Below, piece by piece: positions 1 to 10,611 of a DNA stretch of 64,000 bases (position 1 is the stretch's first letter; each line of letters opens with the position of its first letter). The notes under the pieces were generated by a model that had not been told where the DNA came from, made no database searches, and worked only from the letters and a program-made list of their open reading frames with translations. A program made the translations under genes and the position numbers. The stretch comes from Phytophthora hibernalis (Eukaryota > Oomycota > Peronosporomycetes > Peronosporales > Peronosporaceae), in assembly GCA_012656075.1 (NCBI GenBank), contig JAAKBF010000024.1:744001-808000 (forward strand), in the 5' to 3' direction.

Positions 1-1232
1 TCCTTGGACTCGATGACGCACGGCAGGCAGAAGGTGAAGCTCTTCTGCGTGACGTCCTTGGACGCGTCCACCGTGAGCTTCTTCTGGATGCTGCACTTGC
101 TGCACGTTACGCGGCGGCAAACCGGACAGCCCGAGGGCGACTGGAGTAGACCTCCGAGCTTGCTGAGCGCCTTATTGCACACGCCGCATTCGTTGGACGG
201 AGCGATGCCAGACGCGTCGCTGCGACGCCGCAACGTCATGAGGTAGCACAGCTTCTTCATGTTGGCGCACTCCACAACGCACGCGCTGGACGAGATGTTC
301 CGGGCCAGCAGCATCACGCCGAAGCTCTCTATCATCTCGCCACCAGGGTCTGCAAACCCACGACCGAACATCTCCGCGGTGTCAGCAGTGATCTGCCGCG
401 TAACGTAGCTCACGGACAGCTTCACTCTGATGATGTTGTGGCTGAGGTCGAGACGCGGAATATCGTCCAGGTCAATGGAGTGGATAATGTAGTAGAAGAT
501 GCGTTCCCCGTCCGAGTCGAACGCCATGCCCTGCGACTCGAGGTACAAGATATCGCGCCGCGTCGTGAAGCTGCCGTAGTCGGCAGTGCCCCACTTGACG
601 GTCACAGACCGGAACGGGTCTTCCTCCGTTGGCTCCTGCAGTGTAGCGACGATCTTCCGATCATCAAAATGGTCATTGTGGATGTACGAGTTGCGTACGA
701 GCCACGCGTGCTTGGTGTTGGCAAGTCCGCCGAACGCCACGTCCTCAACGGAGCCGTCGATTTGTCCCGACGCTATGATCAGCGGTACGTGGGACGGCTT
801 CACCTTAGCTAAGACACTGTCCTCGAACAGCGAGAAAGATCCGGCACCACTGGAGGAGCTGTGCGTAGTGGTACTGATCTCCTCATCCGGGTGCGGTTCG
901 TCATCGTCACACGCGTACGGTCTTCTATTCGCAGCAGCTTGCGCTATGGCGTTGGCGGACATGAGTCTCGGACGACTCGGGTCCTTCTCATGACTGTGCA
1001 TCCTCTGCAGCTTTTTGCCGCGCCGAGAGCGGTAAACGCGGACCTTTTCCTGGGACTTGACCATCTTCCACTGGTCCCTGGGCAGTTGTCGGCCGCTGGC
1101 CACGAACGACTCGTACGCGTGCAGCGTTTCGGCGATGATGCCATCTGCCATGTCGTTCAGCTCCTGGTGCTGCGTCGCGGACACATGGATTTGGTCGGGT
1201 ACAACCCCAGGCGGCAGGGTGACCTTGGCCAT
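1..1232 (-). CDS. START domain protein with C-terminal FYVE-like zinc finger (C-terminus runs off the window)
   Basis: The frame is open from an ATG at 1232 (MAKVTLPPGVVPDQIHVS) to the left edge, about 410 codons, with the last residues missing. It aligns along its whole length with the intact paralogue at 5289-6737. After an N-terminal helical part come a serine-rich acidic linker (THSSSSGAGSFSLFEDSV) and a START-like lipid-binding domain at about residues 115-320, including EDPFRSVTVKWG, TRRDIVYLES and IFYYIIHSIDL. The C-terminal Cys-rich finger has pairs CGVC, CPVC, CSKC and CLPC, spaced like a FYVE finger but without its R-HHCR motif. Oomycete START-FYVE proteins are presumed to bind lipids at membranes; the ligand is unknown. 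The start was chosen because MTKF/MAKV plus a GVVP motif is shared with the neighbour at 2171-3453. No lesion was seen. Confidence 0.85.
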   Translation of the reverse strand, partial: MAKVTLPPGVVPDQIHVSATQHQELNDMADGIIAETLHAYESFVASGRQLPRDQWKMVKSQEKVRVYRSRRGKKLQRMHSHEKDPSRPRLMSANAIAQAAANRRPYACDDDEPHPDEEISTTTHSSSSGAGSFSLFEDSVLAKVKPSHVPLIIASGQIDGSVEDVAFGGLANTKHAWLVRNSYIHNDHFDDRKIVATLQEPTEEDPFRSVTVKWGTADYGSFTTRRDILYLESQGMAFDSDGERIFYYIIHSIDLDDIPRLDLSHNIIRVKLSVSYVTRQITADTAEMFGRGFADPGGEMIESFGVMLLARNISSSACVVECANMKKLCYLMTLRRRSDASGIAPSNECGVCNKALSKLGGLLQSPSGCPVCRRVTCSKCSIQKKLTVDASKDVTQKSFTFCLPCVIESK

Positions 1233-2170
1233 TGTTCTTGAAAGTTGGCTCTTTGCGGCCGGTGGACAAGTTCTGGAATGCCGCGCGCCTCGGTGGGCCC
1301 AGGACACGCAGCCAGTCGAGAGGAGACCAGCTGAGACCCGAGATACACTGACGAGATGGGAACAATTTGCAAGATGGATGCTCAAACGTGCAGATCCATG
1401 TCGTCGGCTCGTGTTAGATGTCTTGCCGCAAGAAAACTTTCGCGAACTCATCGTCGCTCAGTTGTTGGTGCACACTTTCACTGTGCTGGCCTTCCTGAAT
1501 GTCAAATTGTACATGTTCGGCGATGGTCCCACACGGAAGTCGACGCCAACGTCGTCTAATGGCTCACTCGATCCTTCACTCACGACACGGGCCAAGGCTC
1601 TTCTGCCTGAACCGTGATGCTGTAACAGACTCTGTTGCCCAGCTTCGAGCATATGGAGCGCATAGACTCGAGCCTGAACATCAATGACAACGCGACCATC
1701 ATCACCGCTTTGGTCGGCTTTCAAGTTGTTCACGTTTTGCAGTTCCGTGGTCAAAACTTCGAGCTCAGCGGATGCTGCTTCAAACTGCTGAATACGGGTT
1801 CTTGCTCTCTTTGATCAGCCTGTCCAATGCTATAATATTGTTTGGACCAGCATGATTCAGTAAATGTACTGTAGTTTTGTGAGATGTGGTCAACAACGTA
1901 TCCAGTGACCCAAACTATCGAGCGTGCTCGTTTACGGGCCTCTGCTTGAAGAGGTACTGTACACATGTAACCTTATTGTGACGGCAATCTGTAGGATCAC
2001 CAGACTGACCTCGTCAGCTTTAGACCCTCTGATTGAGATCGTAGTGCGATGAATCTAGATCGCTAAGCCAAAAATACAGACAAGAATAGTGAGCTAACCT
2101 ACGTGCATTCACCTGGTTAAATAATGATGCCAATTCGTACCGATACTCTATCGGGTTCTGTAGTTTCCAT

Positions 2171-3453
2171 CTAAGAGCTGTGGAGGCAGGCCGTGGCGAC
2201 TTCCCAAGCGGACAAGTCGCGCGCCTCAATGACGCAGGGCAGACAGAAGGTGAAGTTCTTCTGCGTGATCCCCTTGGACGCGTCCACCGTCAATTTCCTT
2301 TGCACGCTGCACTTGCCACAGGTAACCCGCCGACAGATCGGACAACCCGATGGCGCTTGAAGCAAACTACCCAAACTATTCTTCAGGGACTTGTGGCACA
2401 CGCCGCACTCACTCGACGGCTCGATTCCGGACGGGTCACTACGACGACGACGAGCCATGAGCCAGCTCAGCTTCTTGAGGTTTGAACACTCAACGACCCC
2501 AGCACAAGACGATACATTTTGCCCCAGGAGTGCGATGCCGTGACTCTCCATCATTTCACCATGAGGCTCCACGAATCCGCGACCGAACAACTCGACACTT
2601 TCGTCGGTCAACTGCCGAGTAATATAGCACATGGACACCTGCGCGCGAATGATATTGTGGAAGTTGTCCAACGGTGGAAACGCGTCCAACTCAATGGAGT
2701 GGATGAGGTTGTAGAAGATCGTCTCCCCATCGGAGTCAAGGCCATGCCCATGGATTCAAGGTACAGAAAGTCTCGACGCGTCGTGAACGGCCCGAAGTTG
2801 GCCGTCGCCCACTTGATCACAATGGACCGGAACGGGTCCTCCTCACTCGGAGACTGCAACGTCGCGAGTACTTTCCGATCATCGAACGCGTCGTTCTTGA
2901 CGTACGAGTTGCGTACCACCCACCGGTGTTTGGTGTTGGCAACGGCTCCGAAGGCCACGTCTTCGACGCTTCCATCAATGCAGCCGGTGGCGACCACAAG
3001 TGGCACGCGCGACGGCTTCACGTCGGCCAACACACTGTCTTCGAACAGTGAGAAGGACCCAGCATCGCTGCTGGAGCTGTGGGTGTTGGTACTGATCTCT
3101 TCGTCTGGGATCGGCTCGTCATCGAAGTCGAATGGTCTTCCGGCGGCCGCCGCTTGCTGCATCGCGGTGACCGACAGAAGTCGGGGCCGACTCGGGTCCT
3201 TCTCGTCGCACGACTGAGTGTGGGGTTTGCGAAGCTTGCCGCGCCTCGAACGGAGCACATGCACCTTCTCCTTGGACTTAACGTGCTTCCACTGGTCGTG
3301 GGGTAGTTGTCGGCCGTTAGTGATGAACAATTCATAAGTTTGGAGTGTCTCGGCGATGATCCCGTCCGCCCTGTCCGTCAGCGTCTCCTGTTGCGACGTG
3401 GACATTTGAACGCGCTCGGGGACGACACCCGGTGCAGGGATGAACTTGGTCAT
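2171..3453 (-). CDS. START-FYVE-like protein, one frameshift
   Basis: Second copy of the family, same strand as its neighbours. The start at 3453 (MTKFIPAPGVVPERV) matches the left neighbour; the frame is open further upstream to 3675 but that extension is not shared. The START-like part is conserved down to YLESMGMA, where one base is missing at about 2737-2740 relative to the paralogues (GCC TTG ACT in place of GCC TTC GAC TCC). The other frame then continues without loss (GETIFYNLIHSIEL, GRGFVEPHGEMMES) through the FYVE-like finger (CGVC, CPIC, CGKC, CLPC) to the stop at 2171. As given, translation would end soon after the lesion with no finger. The family conservation on both sides favours a recent mutation or an assembly error over an old pseudogene. 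Confidence 0.8.
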
Positions 3454-3699
3454 TGGCGTGCGATTCTGGTCCACTGAGGCTTTCGCGGCAAGTCTTGGAC
3501 TGACCAGGACCGCGCGAAACTCGGTGGGTCGCATTGACACGATGAGGTGATGAACCTCCTTGGCTTGGCTTTCGCCGGCGTGGATGCATAGGCACACGTC
3601 GGGCCTGTCCCTAGGTCCTTCACTGTCGCCCTGTTGTGCCAACTTGTGGGTGCATTGGCATGAAAGCAAACCCATGAATATGGTCGGCGCTGCTGCACC

Positions 3700-5280
3700 T
3701 TCGATGGTTTTCCCGGCGCTAGGGACTCGCGTGATTTTTGGGCGAAGGTGTCCGGGTGGATTGCCTGTCCGAGCGTGCCATGCTGAATGGATCGAAGCCC
3801 CTTCTGCCTCGAGGTGTCAGCGCTTGTCAGTCGAAGTTCGACTCGAATGGCATATGACGCACAGAGAGCGGCAGCAAGTCACCGCCGCCAAGATGACAGC
3901 GAGTTGCAGTCGCGTCTTCTGAAGCAGCATGAAATTCAACTTCGGCTCGAGATCGTCCGACACGCGCTTTGATGAGTCCTGTGCTTTTGACGCGAAAACG
4001 ATGGAGCTACTGTAGCTAGCTGCTTCGCCGAGTCCGGTGTGGTGATAAACGACACCTTGGTGAGCATTGGTTTCGTGAGCAAGAGTCCGTTTGCACGACT
4101 GAGGTTCCGGCTCGGAGACCAGGGCACCCGCAAATGCAATTCTTAGATTAATATTTCTTAGGAACAGACAAGAATTAATAATTGAATTATTATAATGATT
4201 CGCGCCAATCTCAATGTGACCCTGTATCAGCTAGAAAATGATGACTTTGAGTCCGTTATGCGTGAGTTTGGTGAATAAGAACTAAAGTAGATCAAGAGAA
4301 CCCCAAGTGGACGTGCTACGATAACCTAGACGTGCTTGCGCCAATTCACTTTCATTTTTGGTAATATTTGCACTCTATAAGAGATTTTACATATATTTTA
4401 AGCATTGACGGAGATCAACTTCATTTTTCGAGGCATTAGATGCATCTTCTCCTGAAAAGACTTGGATAAACAGCATTTAACACGTATTTTAGCTCTGAGA
4501 GCTCTAGAGCACATGCAAACAAGTTTGAGAAAAATTCTGCTAATAGCTGCAATTAATAATTATAATTAAAAATGGCAATTAATTTTTATTTTTCGGGTGC
4601 CCTGTCGGACCCAGGCTTTGTCCTCGATGTCTGCGCAGGCTCCACGATCACCTTTGGACTCCAAATTGGATTGTGCTCTGATCGGGAATCCAGTGGTCGA
4701 CGCGCTCTGGTTGCGGCGTCAGCTCTTGATTGCGCCGTCCTACTTTCGATGCTTGGCGTGAGCTTCAACGGAGGTGTCTATGTTGCAGTGATCAAGCCTG
4801 TGGACGACTTGCTTGAAGCAACTTGCTTCAAGCAGAGCCTTATCTTATCCTGTTGTACCACCCCATTGCGAGCTTCTGTCGGCATGTCTTGCTGGTGGTC
4901 GTTGACTCGTTGCATCCAATTCGACAGCTTTAACACATGGAGCGAGACGCTTGCTTTGCATTACAGCTAACCTTTTCAATTCGTTTTGAAGACAAGGCAT
5001 TTTCGTGACCTACCTGCAATTGTTTTTTACATGTATCAGTTCATGTCGAGCACGTTTTGCATTCGTAATTGCGAATAGTAGTGCATGCGTCGGTATCTCC
5101 GAGGCGTTTGCCATCATCCAGCCTAAGCATTCCGTCCTTGTGTCCATAGATCCAACGCCAAACTCGTGGCGATGTCGGCTTCGAAAAGGAGTGGCTGGTA
5201 GATCAGAGGCAGTAGTAGTAAGGCGATTTCACCGACGGTGCGAGATCTCCTCTTATCCACGCATAGTTTGGGGTGACATC
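3700..5280. other. Intergenic, no supported gene
   Basis: The first part (to about 4140) has short open stretches on both strands with a faint helical character but no family motif. From about 4145 to 4570 the sequence is AT-rich. A 132-codon plus-strand frame at 4572-4970 has no recognisable domain and overlaps a 60-codon minus frame, so neither is called. The octamer TACATGTA occurs at 5028. Confidence 0.5.
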
Positions 5281-5288
5281 AATGATGA

Positions 5289-6737
5289 TCAAGACTTTCG
5301 CATGCACGCGGTGGCAACCTTCCACGCCGACATCTCCTTGGCCTCAATTACGCACGAAAGACAGAAGTGGAAATTCTTCTGCAAGATCTCCTTGGACGCG
5401 TCCACCGTGAGCTTCTTCTGTACACTACACTTGCTGCACGTAACACACCGGCAAATAGCACACCCCGACGGCGACTGCAGAAGACCGAGCTTTTTCAGCG
5501 ACTTGTTGCACACGCCACAGGTACTTGAGGCCTCCTCCACACCACTGCGGCGACGCAGTGCCACCAACCAACTTAACTTCTTCAGGTTCGAGCACTCGAC
5601 GAAACCGGAGCATGACGCCACGTTGTGGGCCAGCATCAAGATGCCGTAACTCTCCAACATGTCGCCTCGAGGGTCCACAAACCCACGGCAGAACATGTCC
5701 ACACTGTTCCCACCCAACTGTCGTCCGATGTAGCACACCGTCATCTGCACACGAATGATGTTGCAACGGTTGTCTAGTGGTGGACATTCGTCAAGCTCAA
5801 TCGAGTGAATGAGGTTGTAGAAAATCTTCTCGCCGTCCGAGTCGAAAGCCATGCCCATCGACTCAACGTACAGAAAGTCTCGTCTTGTGACGAAAGCTCC
5901 GTATGTACCCGTGGCCCACTTGATAGTCACGGATCGAAAAGGGTCCTCTTCACTGGGCGTTTGCAGGACCGCCAGGACCTTTCGGTCGTCGAAAGCGTCG
6001 TTGTGGACGTACGAGTTGCGGACCATCCAGGACCGTTTCGTGTTGGACAGGGCACCGAACGCTACGTCCTCCACCGTACCGTCAATGATACCTGAGGCTA
6101 CCACGAGCGGAACGTTCGACGGTTTCACCTTAGCCAGCACACAGTCTTCTGCGAGTGAGAAGGACCCATCGTTGCTGGAAGAGCTGTGGGTGTTGGTACT
6201 GTCCTTCTGCTCCAGCGTCGGCTCGTCGTCGTAGACGTATGGTCTCCCGGACGCAGCGGCTTCACGTTGGTGTCGCTCCATTGTTGAGAGTGACAACAAC
6301 CTCGGACGACTCGGGTCCTTTTCGTCTTGAGACTGGTCGCGGGCTTTCATGACTCGGTCGTGTCTTGATCGATAGACGTGCACCTTCTCCTTTGACTTGA
6401 CGTGCTTCCACTCGTCTTTTGGGAGTTTGCGGTCGTTGGCGATGAAGGTCTCGTACGTCTGCAGCGTTTCAGCGATGATATCATCGGCCATGTCAGTCAG
6501 AATGTGCTGCTGCGTTTTGGAAAGGTGGACGCACTCGGGCACGCCGTTCGGCGTCGGGAAGCTTTGGGCATTGCAACTCCGAGGCAGGTTTGAGAATGAC
6601 GAGGACCCTGTGAACCCCGGCGTGAACAGCTGAGGGATGAGGTGACGGAGACCTTGACCTTGGTGTCGGAAGGGATGCTGCAACTTCGCCAAAGCAGCGG
6701 CTTTGCTAGCCAGCTGGCTGCCGCGTCGATTCGCCAT
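5289..6737 (-). CDS. START domain protein with C-terminal FYVE-like zinc finger (intact)
   Basis: Uninterrupted frame of 482 codons, the best reference copy of the family here. An N-terminal extension of about 65 residues (MANRRGSQLASKAAALAKLQ) is not shared with the neighbours, so a later start or an intron cannot be excluded. The helical region KTQQHILTDMADDIIAETL is followed by a Ser-rich linker and a START-like domain at about residues 190-395 (GTVEDVAFGALSNTKRSWMV, EDPFRSVTIKWATG, TRRDFLYVESMGMAF). The finger at about 407-462 has Cys pairs C407/C410, C426/C429, C434/C437 and C459/C462, the spacing of a FYVE finger, but SGCAICRCVTC replaces R-HHCR-CG. A putative lipid-binding protein at endosomal or other membranes by family analogy. 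It ends in SAWKVATACMRKS and no lesion was found. Confidence 0.88.
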   Translation of the reverse strand: MANRRGSQLASKAAALAKLQHPFRHQGQGLRHLIPQLFTPGFTGSSSFSNLPRSCNAQSFPTPNGVPECVHLSKTQQHILTDMADDIIAETLQTYETFIANDRKLPKDEWKHVKSKEKVHVYRSRHDRVMKARDQSQDEKDPSRPRLLSLSTMERHQREAAASGRPYVYDDEPTLEQKDSTNTHSSSSNDGSFSLAEDCVLAKVKPSNVPLVVASGIIDGTVEDVAFGALSNTKRSWMVRNSYVHNDAFDDRKVLAVLQTPSEEDPFRSVTIKWATGTYGAFVTRRDFLYVESMGMAFDSDGEKIFYNLIHSIELDECPPLDNRCNIIRVQMTVCYIGRQLGGNSVDMFCRGFVDPRGDMLESYGILMLAHNVASCSGFVECSNLKKLSWLVALRRRSGVEEASSTCGVCNKSLKKLGLLQSPSGCAICRCVTCSKCSVQKKLTVDASKEILQKNFHFCLSCVIEAKEMSAWKVATACMRKS

Positions 6738-6794
6738 GGGGTCAACTTGGTGTTGATGGACGAAGACAACTTTACATGTATTTCATGAACGAGA

Positions 6795-8325
6795 GCATTA
6801 TGAAGGTATTATCGGAGACCAATGGACCTCAAGCTGCTTGCTGGAAGCCGAGCATGCTAAGAACACCTCCGTTGGTACGGCAATCCTTTGCGCTCCGATA
6901 ATGTACGTGTTCGTTGCAGCATTCGTCACTTGGCGCCGGGTGTTGCGGGGCAGCATCTGTCGAGTATAGAGTGACAAGCTGATATGAAGCGGTGGATATG
7001 AAAGTTTATCAAAGTTTCCAATCATCACGCTGCGTGGTTCGGGACGCTTGTCGACACTCTTGGCTGGTCGTATCGTCTGCCGAGTTCAAGTTGGCCCTTC
7101 GAAGAGCTTTGGGTCCACTGCAGTCAGCACGAGCATCCGCCTCTGCGTTCTTTTGGTGAGTCAGGTGGCGTGAAGTGCACAAGTGCTGCTGCATCCCAAG
7201 CAAGCAAGCGATGACAGAGATGGAAGACTTGGTTCTGCAGCTCGAGGACCTCGAGTCGAGGTTGTCTCGCATTCGTCTGCGCCTGCAGCGCTACCCGATA
7301 ATAGTCGCAGAGCTCTATAACCCCGCGTTTTCTCAGCAAGTCAGGCGCTGGCCTCCGTGTCCCGCCTACAGTGACAACATGAATCCGGGTGCAGGTTCTC
7401 CAGCATGTCCGTGGTTGCGGCGATTGCGTTCGATACTGCTTGCTGCCGAGTCATGGATACGTTCTACGGAGTCCCGCACGGATGTCTATGTCGCGACTTG
7501 ACTTGCCTTCAAGGACTTGGCGTGACGCATCCGCAAAAGCACGTCGCGGCATCGAGGTGTCGTTCATACTCTTCTGTCGTGGCTTGCAGTCTCTGCTTCT
7601 CTCGGTTTCGCTAGTGCTGCAGACACCAGTTGAAGTGCACTTGAACTTGTTGCTGCCATCTGCCTAGGTAAGATCCTCGCTTGTTTGTGCGAGAGGTGAC
7701 GTCACGTCGGCAATGAAGGAGGTGGCCGCGCTTTAAAGTCGCTAGGCGTGGGATCCGTCGACAAACCCGTCGTGCGTCATTTCGAAGCCGGTCGACGCTA
7801 AGCATCGTTCGCTGATATCGTTCGTAGTATCGACAACGTTACCAAGCCCTCAAATGCACCAAGACGAGTGTGTTCCAGCAGGAATCGTGGACGCCATGGA
7901 ACGGGGAAAGACGACCGAACACAACGCATTCGGACTTCAGTCTATTAATACTCACTGTGAGCGCTGGAATCAGCAGTAAAGTCGCCAGTATCGATCTCAA
8001 CCTCACGTTCCGCCAGCCCCCATCATTAGATTCGTTTTTACAGGTTATCAACCCAATACATTTCCAAATGTAAGACTGCAGGAAACTAGTGTGTGCCACA
8101 TTGTGTACTGAATCTCACAGGTAGTAGGTCCCACGTTCGTGACAGGTGCCCATCACGTTACCCCACCGAAGTGACCGTGCTTCAGTTCTTCACAATCGGA
8201 TTAGATTCCGTGAGGCACGAGGCGCAGCGTTTGAGAATCCACACTGTACTGTACTGCACACACCTCTTTGATTCCTCCCCAATTCCCCACTCCAGAAATT
8301 GACAGCCAAGCCACTTCACGTTTGA
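6795..8325. other. Intergenic, no supported gene
   Basis: Mixed-composition sequence between two START-FYVE genes. Short overlapping frames on both strands at 7009-7500 suggest a coiled-coil relic (for example LQLEDLESRLSRIRLRLQ on plus) but none matches a family here. TACATGTA lies at 6773, just upstream of the gene ending at 6737. Positions about 7840-8325 include the presumed promoter of the plus-strand gene at 8330. Confidence 0.45.
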
Positions 8326-8329
8326 CACG

Positions 8330-9761
8330 ATGAAGTTCACGCTGCCCGAAGGAGTGTTCCCGCCCGTGAGACTGTCAAGGAGACGCCAATCAGCTTTGGT
8401 ACAAGAAGCCGAGACGGTCGTAAGTGAGACCATTGCAATAAACGAAGCTTTTCTCACCCAAGGAGCGACGTTCTCGAACACCAAGTGGAAACCGGTTCGT
8501 GTCAAGGAAGGACTGCACGTGTATCGTCAACGCTCGACATCAAGTGACAAGGAACCAAGTGAGGAAAAGTGGCCAACACCGCAAGCGTCCAAGAAATTCC
8601 GAGCTCCGGGAACGGATTTTGACCCATCTGAGAGCATTCAGGAGTTGAAGAGGAGACTGAGTGTCTCGTTGATGGTGCTGCACGGCACAGTGGACGGAAC
8701 GCTGGACGACTCAATGTTTGGAGCATTTGCAGCCACAGACCATGCCTGGAAGTGGCGCAGCTCACATGTGAACGACCGTCTCGACGATGCTAGGATCTTG
8801 GCTACGGTGCAAACACCTTCAAGAAAAGACCCGTTCAGGTTTCTAGGCATCAAGTGGTTCGCCAAGGAACATCCGGCGGTGCTAACGGGAATTTTGCAAC
8901 GTCGGGACTTTCTCATTATGGAGGCGACGGGACTCACGACGGACTCGAAGGGGAGAAGGTTGGCTACTTTTGATGCATTCCGTGGCGTTGCGTGCTGTTC
9001 CCGAGCTGTCTGAGATGGGTGTTCTACGTGGAGAACTGAGCTTTTGCTTTATCCTGCGGCAAAGCGGACCGGGGAAAGTGGAGCTCTATTGTCGAGGCTT
9101 TAGCGATCCGCGTGGAGAAATGATGGAACGATTGTCCGTCGCAATCGCAGCAGAGGCGCTCATTTGCGCGGCCGGCGTAGTGGACTACGCGTACATAAAG
9201 AAACTCGCGTGGCTGATGAAGCGCAAAGGTGGACAGATTTTGACACGGTCTGGACGCGGAGATCGACCCAGTCGCTGTGAATCGTGCAGCAAAAGCTTCA
9301 CCAAGTTCGCTTTTCTTGCGGTTGCGACTGGCACGGCTACTGTTGGATCGGGCTCTGGCTGTCAAATATGCCGCCGTGTCGTGTGTGCAAAATGCAGCGT
9401 GGTCAAGAAGATGACCGTGGATGTATCAAAGACAGGTGCAGTCAAGCAATGTTCTCTTCGGTTCTGTCTAGCTTGTCTGCTAGAAGCGAAAGAGAAGTCC
9501 GCATGGGAAATGGCCATACATGGTCTTGAGACTTCCTCGCAATCTCCATCCACATCTGGATCATCGTCAGGAACACCTCAAACTCGGGTCGTGTCGCATC
9601 CCCACAAGGCCAACCGCAGACGAGATGGCCGGTCCTATTCAGAGTATCAACGTGCTGGCACGCGCGTCTATCGTCAAGGAGAAATGGCCACAGAATTCTC
9701 CCGTGTTATCCCAACGAGCCAGACCAATGTCCTAATCAACGCGACACTGGGAACCAACTGA
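8330..9761 (+). CDS. START-FYVE-like protein, subtype B, frameshifted
   Basis: Starts with MKFTLPEGVFPPVRLSRR, almost the same N-terminus as the inverted copy at 10612-11900. The START-like domain is conserved (SLMVLHGTVDGTLDDSMFG, WKWRSSHVNDRLDDARILAT, KDPFRFLGIKWF, QRRDFLIMEATGL). At about 8957-8971 two bases are missing relative to that paralogue (GGG read as GG and TTTTT as TTTT would explain it). The other frame then carries LMHSVALRAVPELSEMGVL, GELSFCF and the finger (CESC, CQIC, CAKC, CLAC) followed by KKMTVDVS. A low-complexity Ser/Thr-rich tail ends at 9761. Subtype B differs from the 1-6.7 kb copies by its N-terminus and the KKMTVDVSKTGAVKQ segment after the finger core. Presumed role is lipid binding; the target is unknown. 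Confidence 0.8.
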
Positions 9762-10089
9762 GCCGCAGTGGAAATTCACGCATGAGTGATCGATTTCAAA
9801 CTACTACACAAACGCTTTCTGGCGCTAATGAAAGATACCTACGTCGAGCCCCATCACTACCGGTACCTGGAAGCAACAGCGGGGCCGTTCGAACGCGTCA
9901 GACCGAGAGACCGAAGAGCCTGCGTGGTATGAAGTTTCGTACCGTGGACTAGGCGATGTTGGTATCTCCTACCGTGCCATGTTGATCCGCACAGCAGGAT
10001 GTCCGAAGGTCTACGAATAACGTTTTTATTTCTGCTACACTCAGCAGTTCTTGATCGACGGACCCGCCTCTTCGAGACTTCAACTGGAA

Positions 10090-10400
10090 AGCATGGACCA
10101 TGGCCACTGATGACGAGGTATCAGTGATTTCATCGTCCACGATCGGTATCTAGGAGAAAAAGAGACGTCCAAATGTGCCTTTCGTGGTCTTGCACGGTAC
10201 CGAGGATGGCCCACTGAATGAATTGCTTGTTTGGCATTTTCGTCGCTACAGACCAAGCCTCAATGGTGCCAGGGTTCTTGCAACCAACCGAAAGGGACCC
10301 TTTTGTAAATTGGATACAGTATCAAGTACAGATCGGCACATGGGTATGCTATCGTTCACTGGTCCTGAAGAAAGTGTACATGTAGTTTCATTTCTGTCTG
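10090..10400 (+). pseudogene. Relic of a START-FYVE subtype B gene
   Basis: The plus strand encodes a decayed piece of the START-like region: ATDDEVSVISSS, then after a stop KKRRPNVPFVVLHGTEDGPL, GARVLATNRKGPF. These match STDEEASVSSSAS, VLNGTVDGTLDD and DARVLATIRKPTEKDPF in the neighbouring copies. It has stops and gaps, lacks the N-terminus, the end of the START region and the finger, and sits between the two inverted full copies. It shows that this family has gained and lost members at this spot. Confidence 0.65.
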
Positions 10401-10611
10401 AATGAAATGTTTTTTATTGTTGTTACTCCGAAGCATTTTGCACTGCTTGCTTTTCACGTCTCGTAAGGTGTATGTATTGTAATGAGCGTCTTCAGCAGAT
10501 TCTACTTCGATCCATTTCACGCCAAAGAATCCTAGATTGGTAGTGAGGATGTGGAACTGCGTGGCATGATATTCAAGTAACTTAGGTTTGACTACAACGT
10601 ACGTGTTAGCT

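Noticed and set aside
4572..4970. 132-codon plus-strand frame
   Set aside because: No domain, a competing frame on the other strand, and AT-rich surroundings without gene context.
7009..7501. Overlapping frames with helical composition on both strands
   Set aside because: No motif shared with either gene family; amphipathic look can arise by chance in opposite frames.
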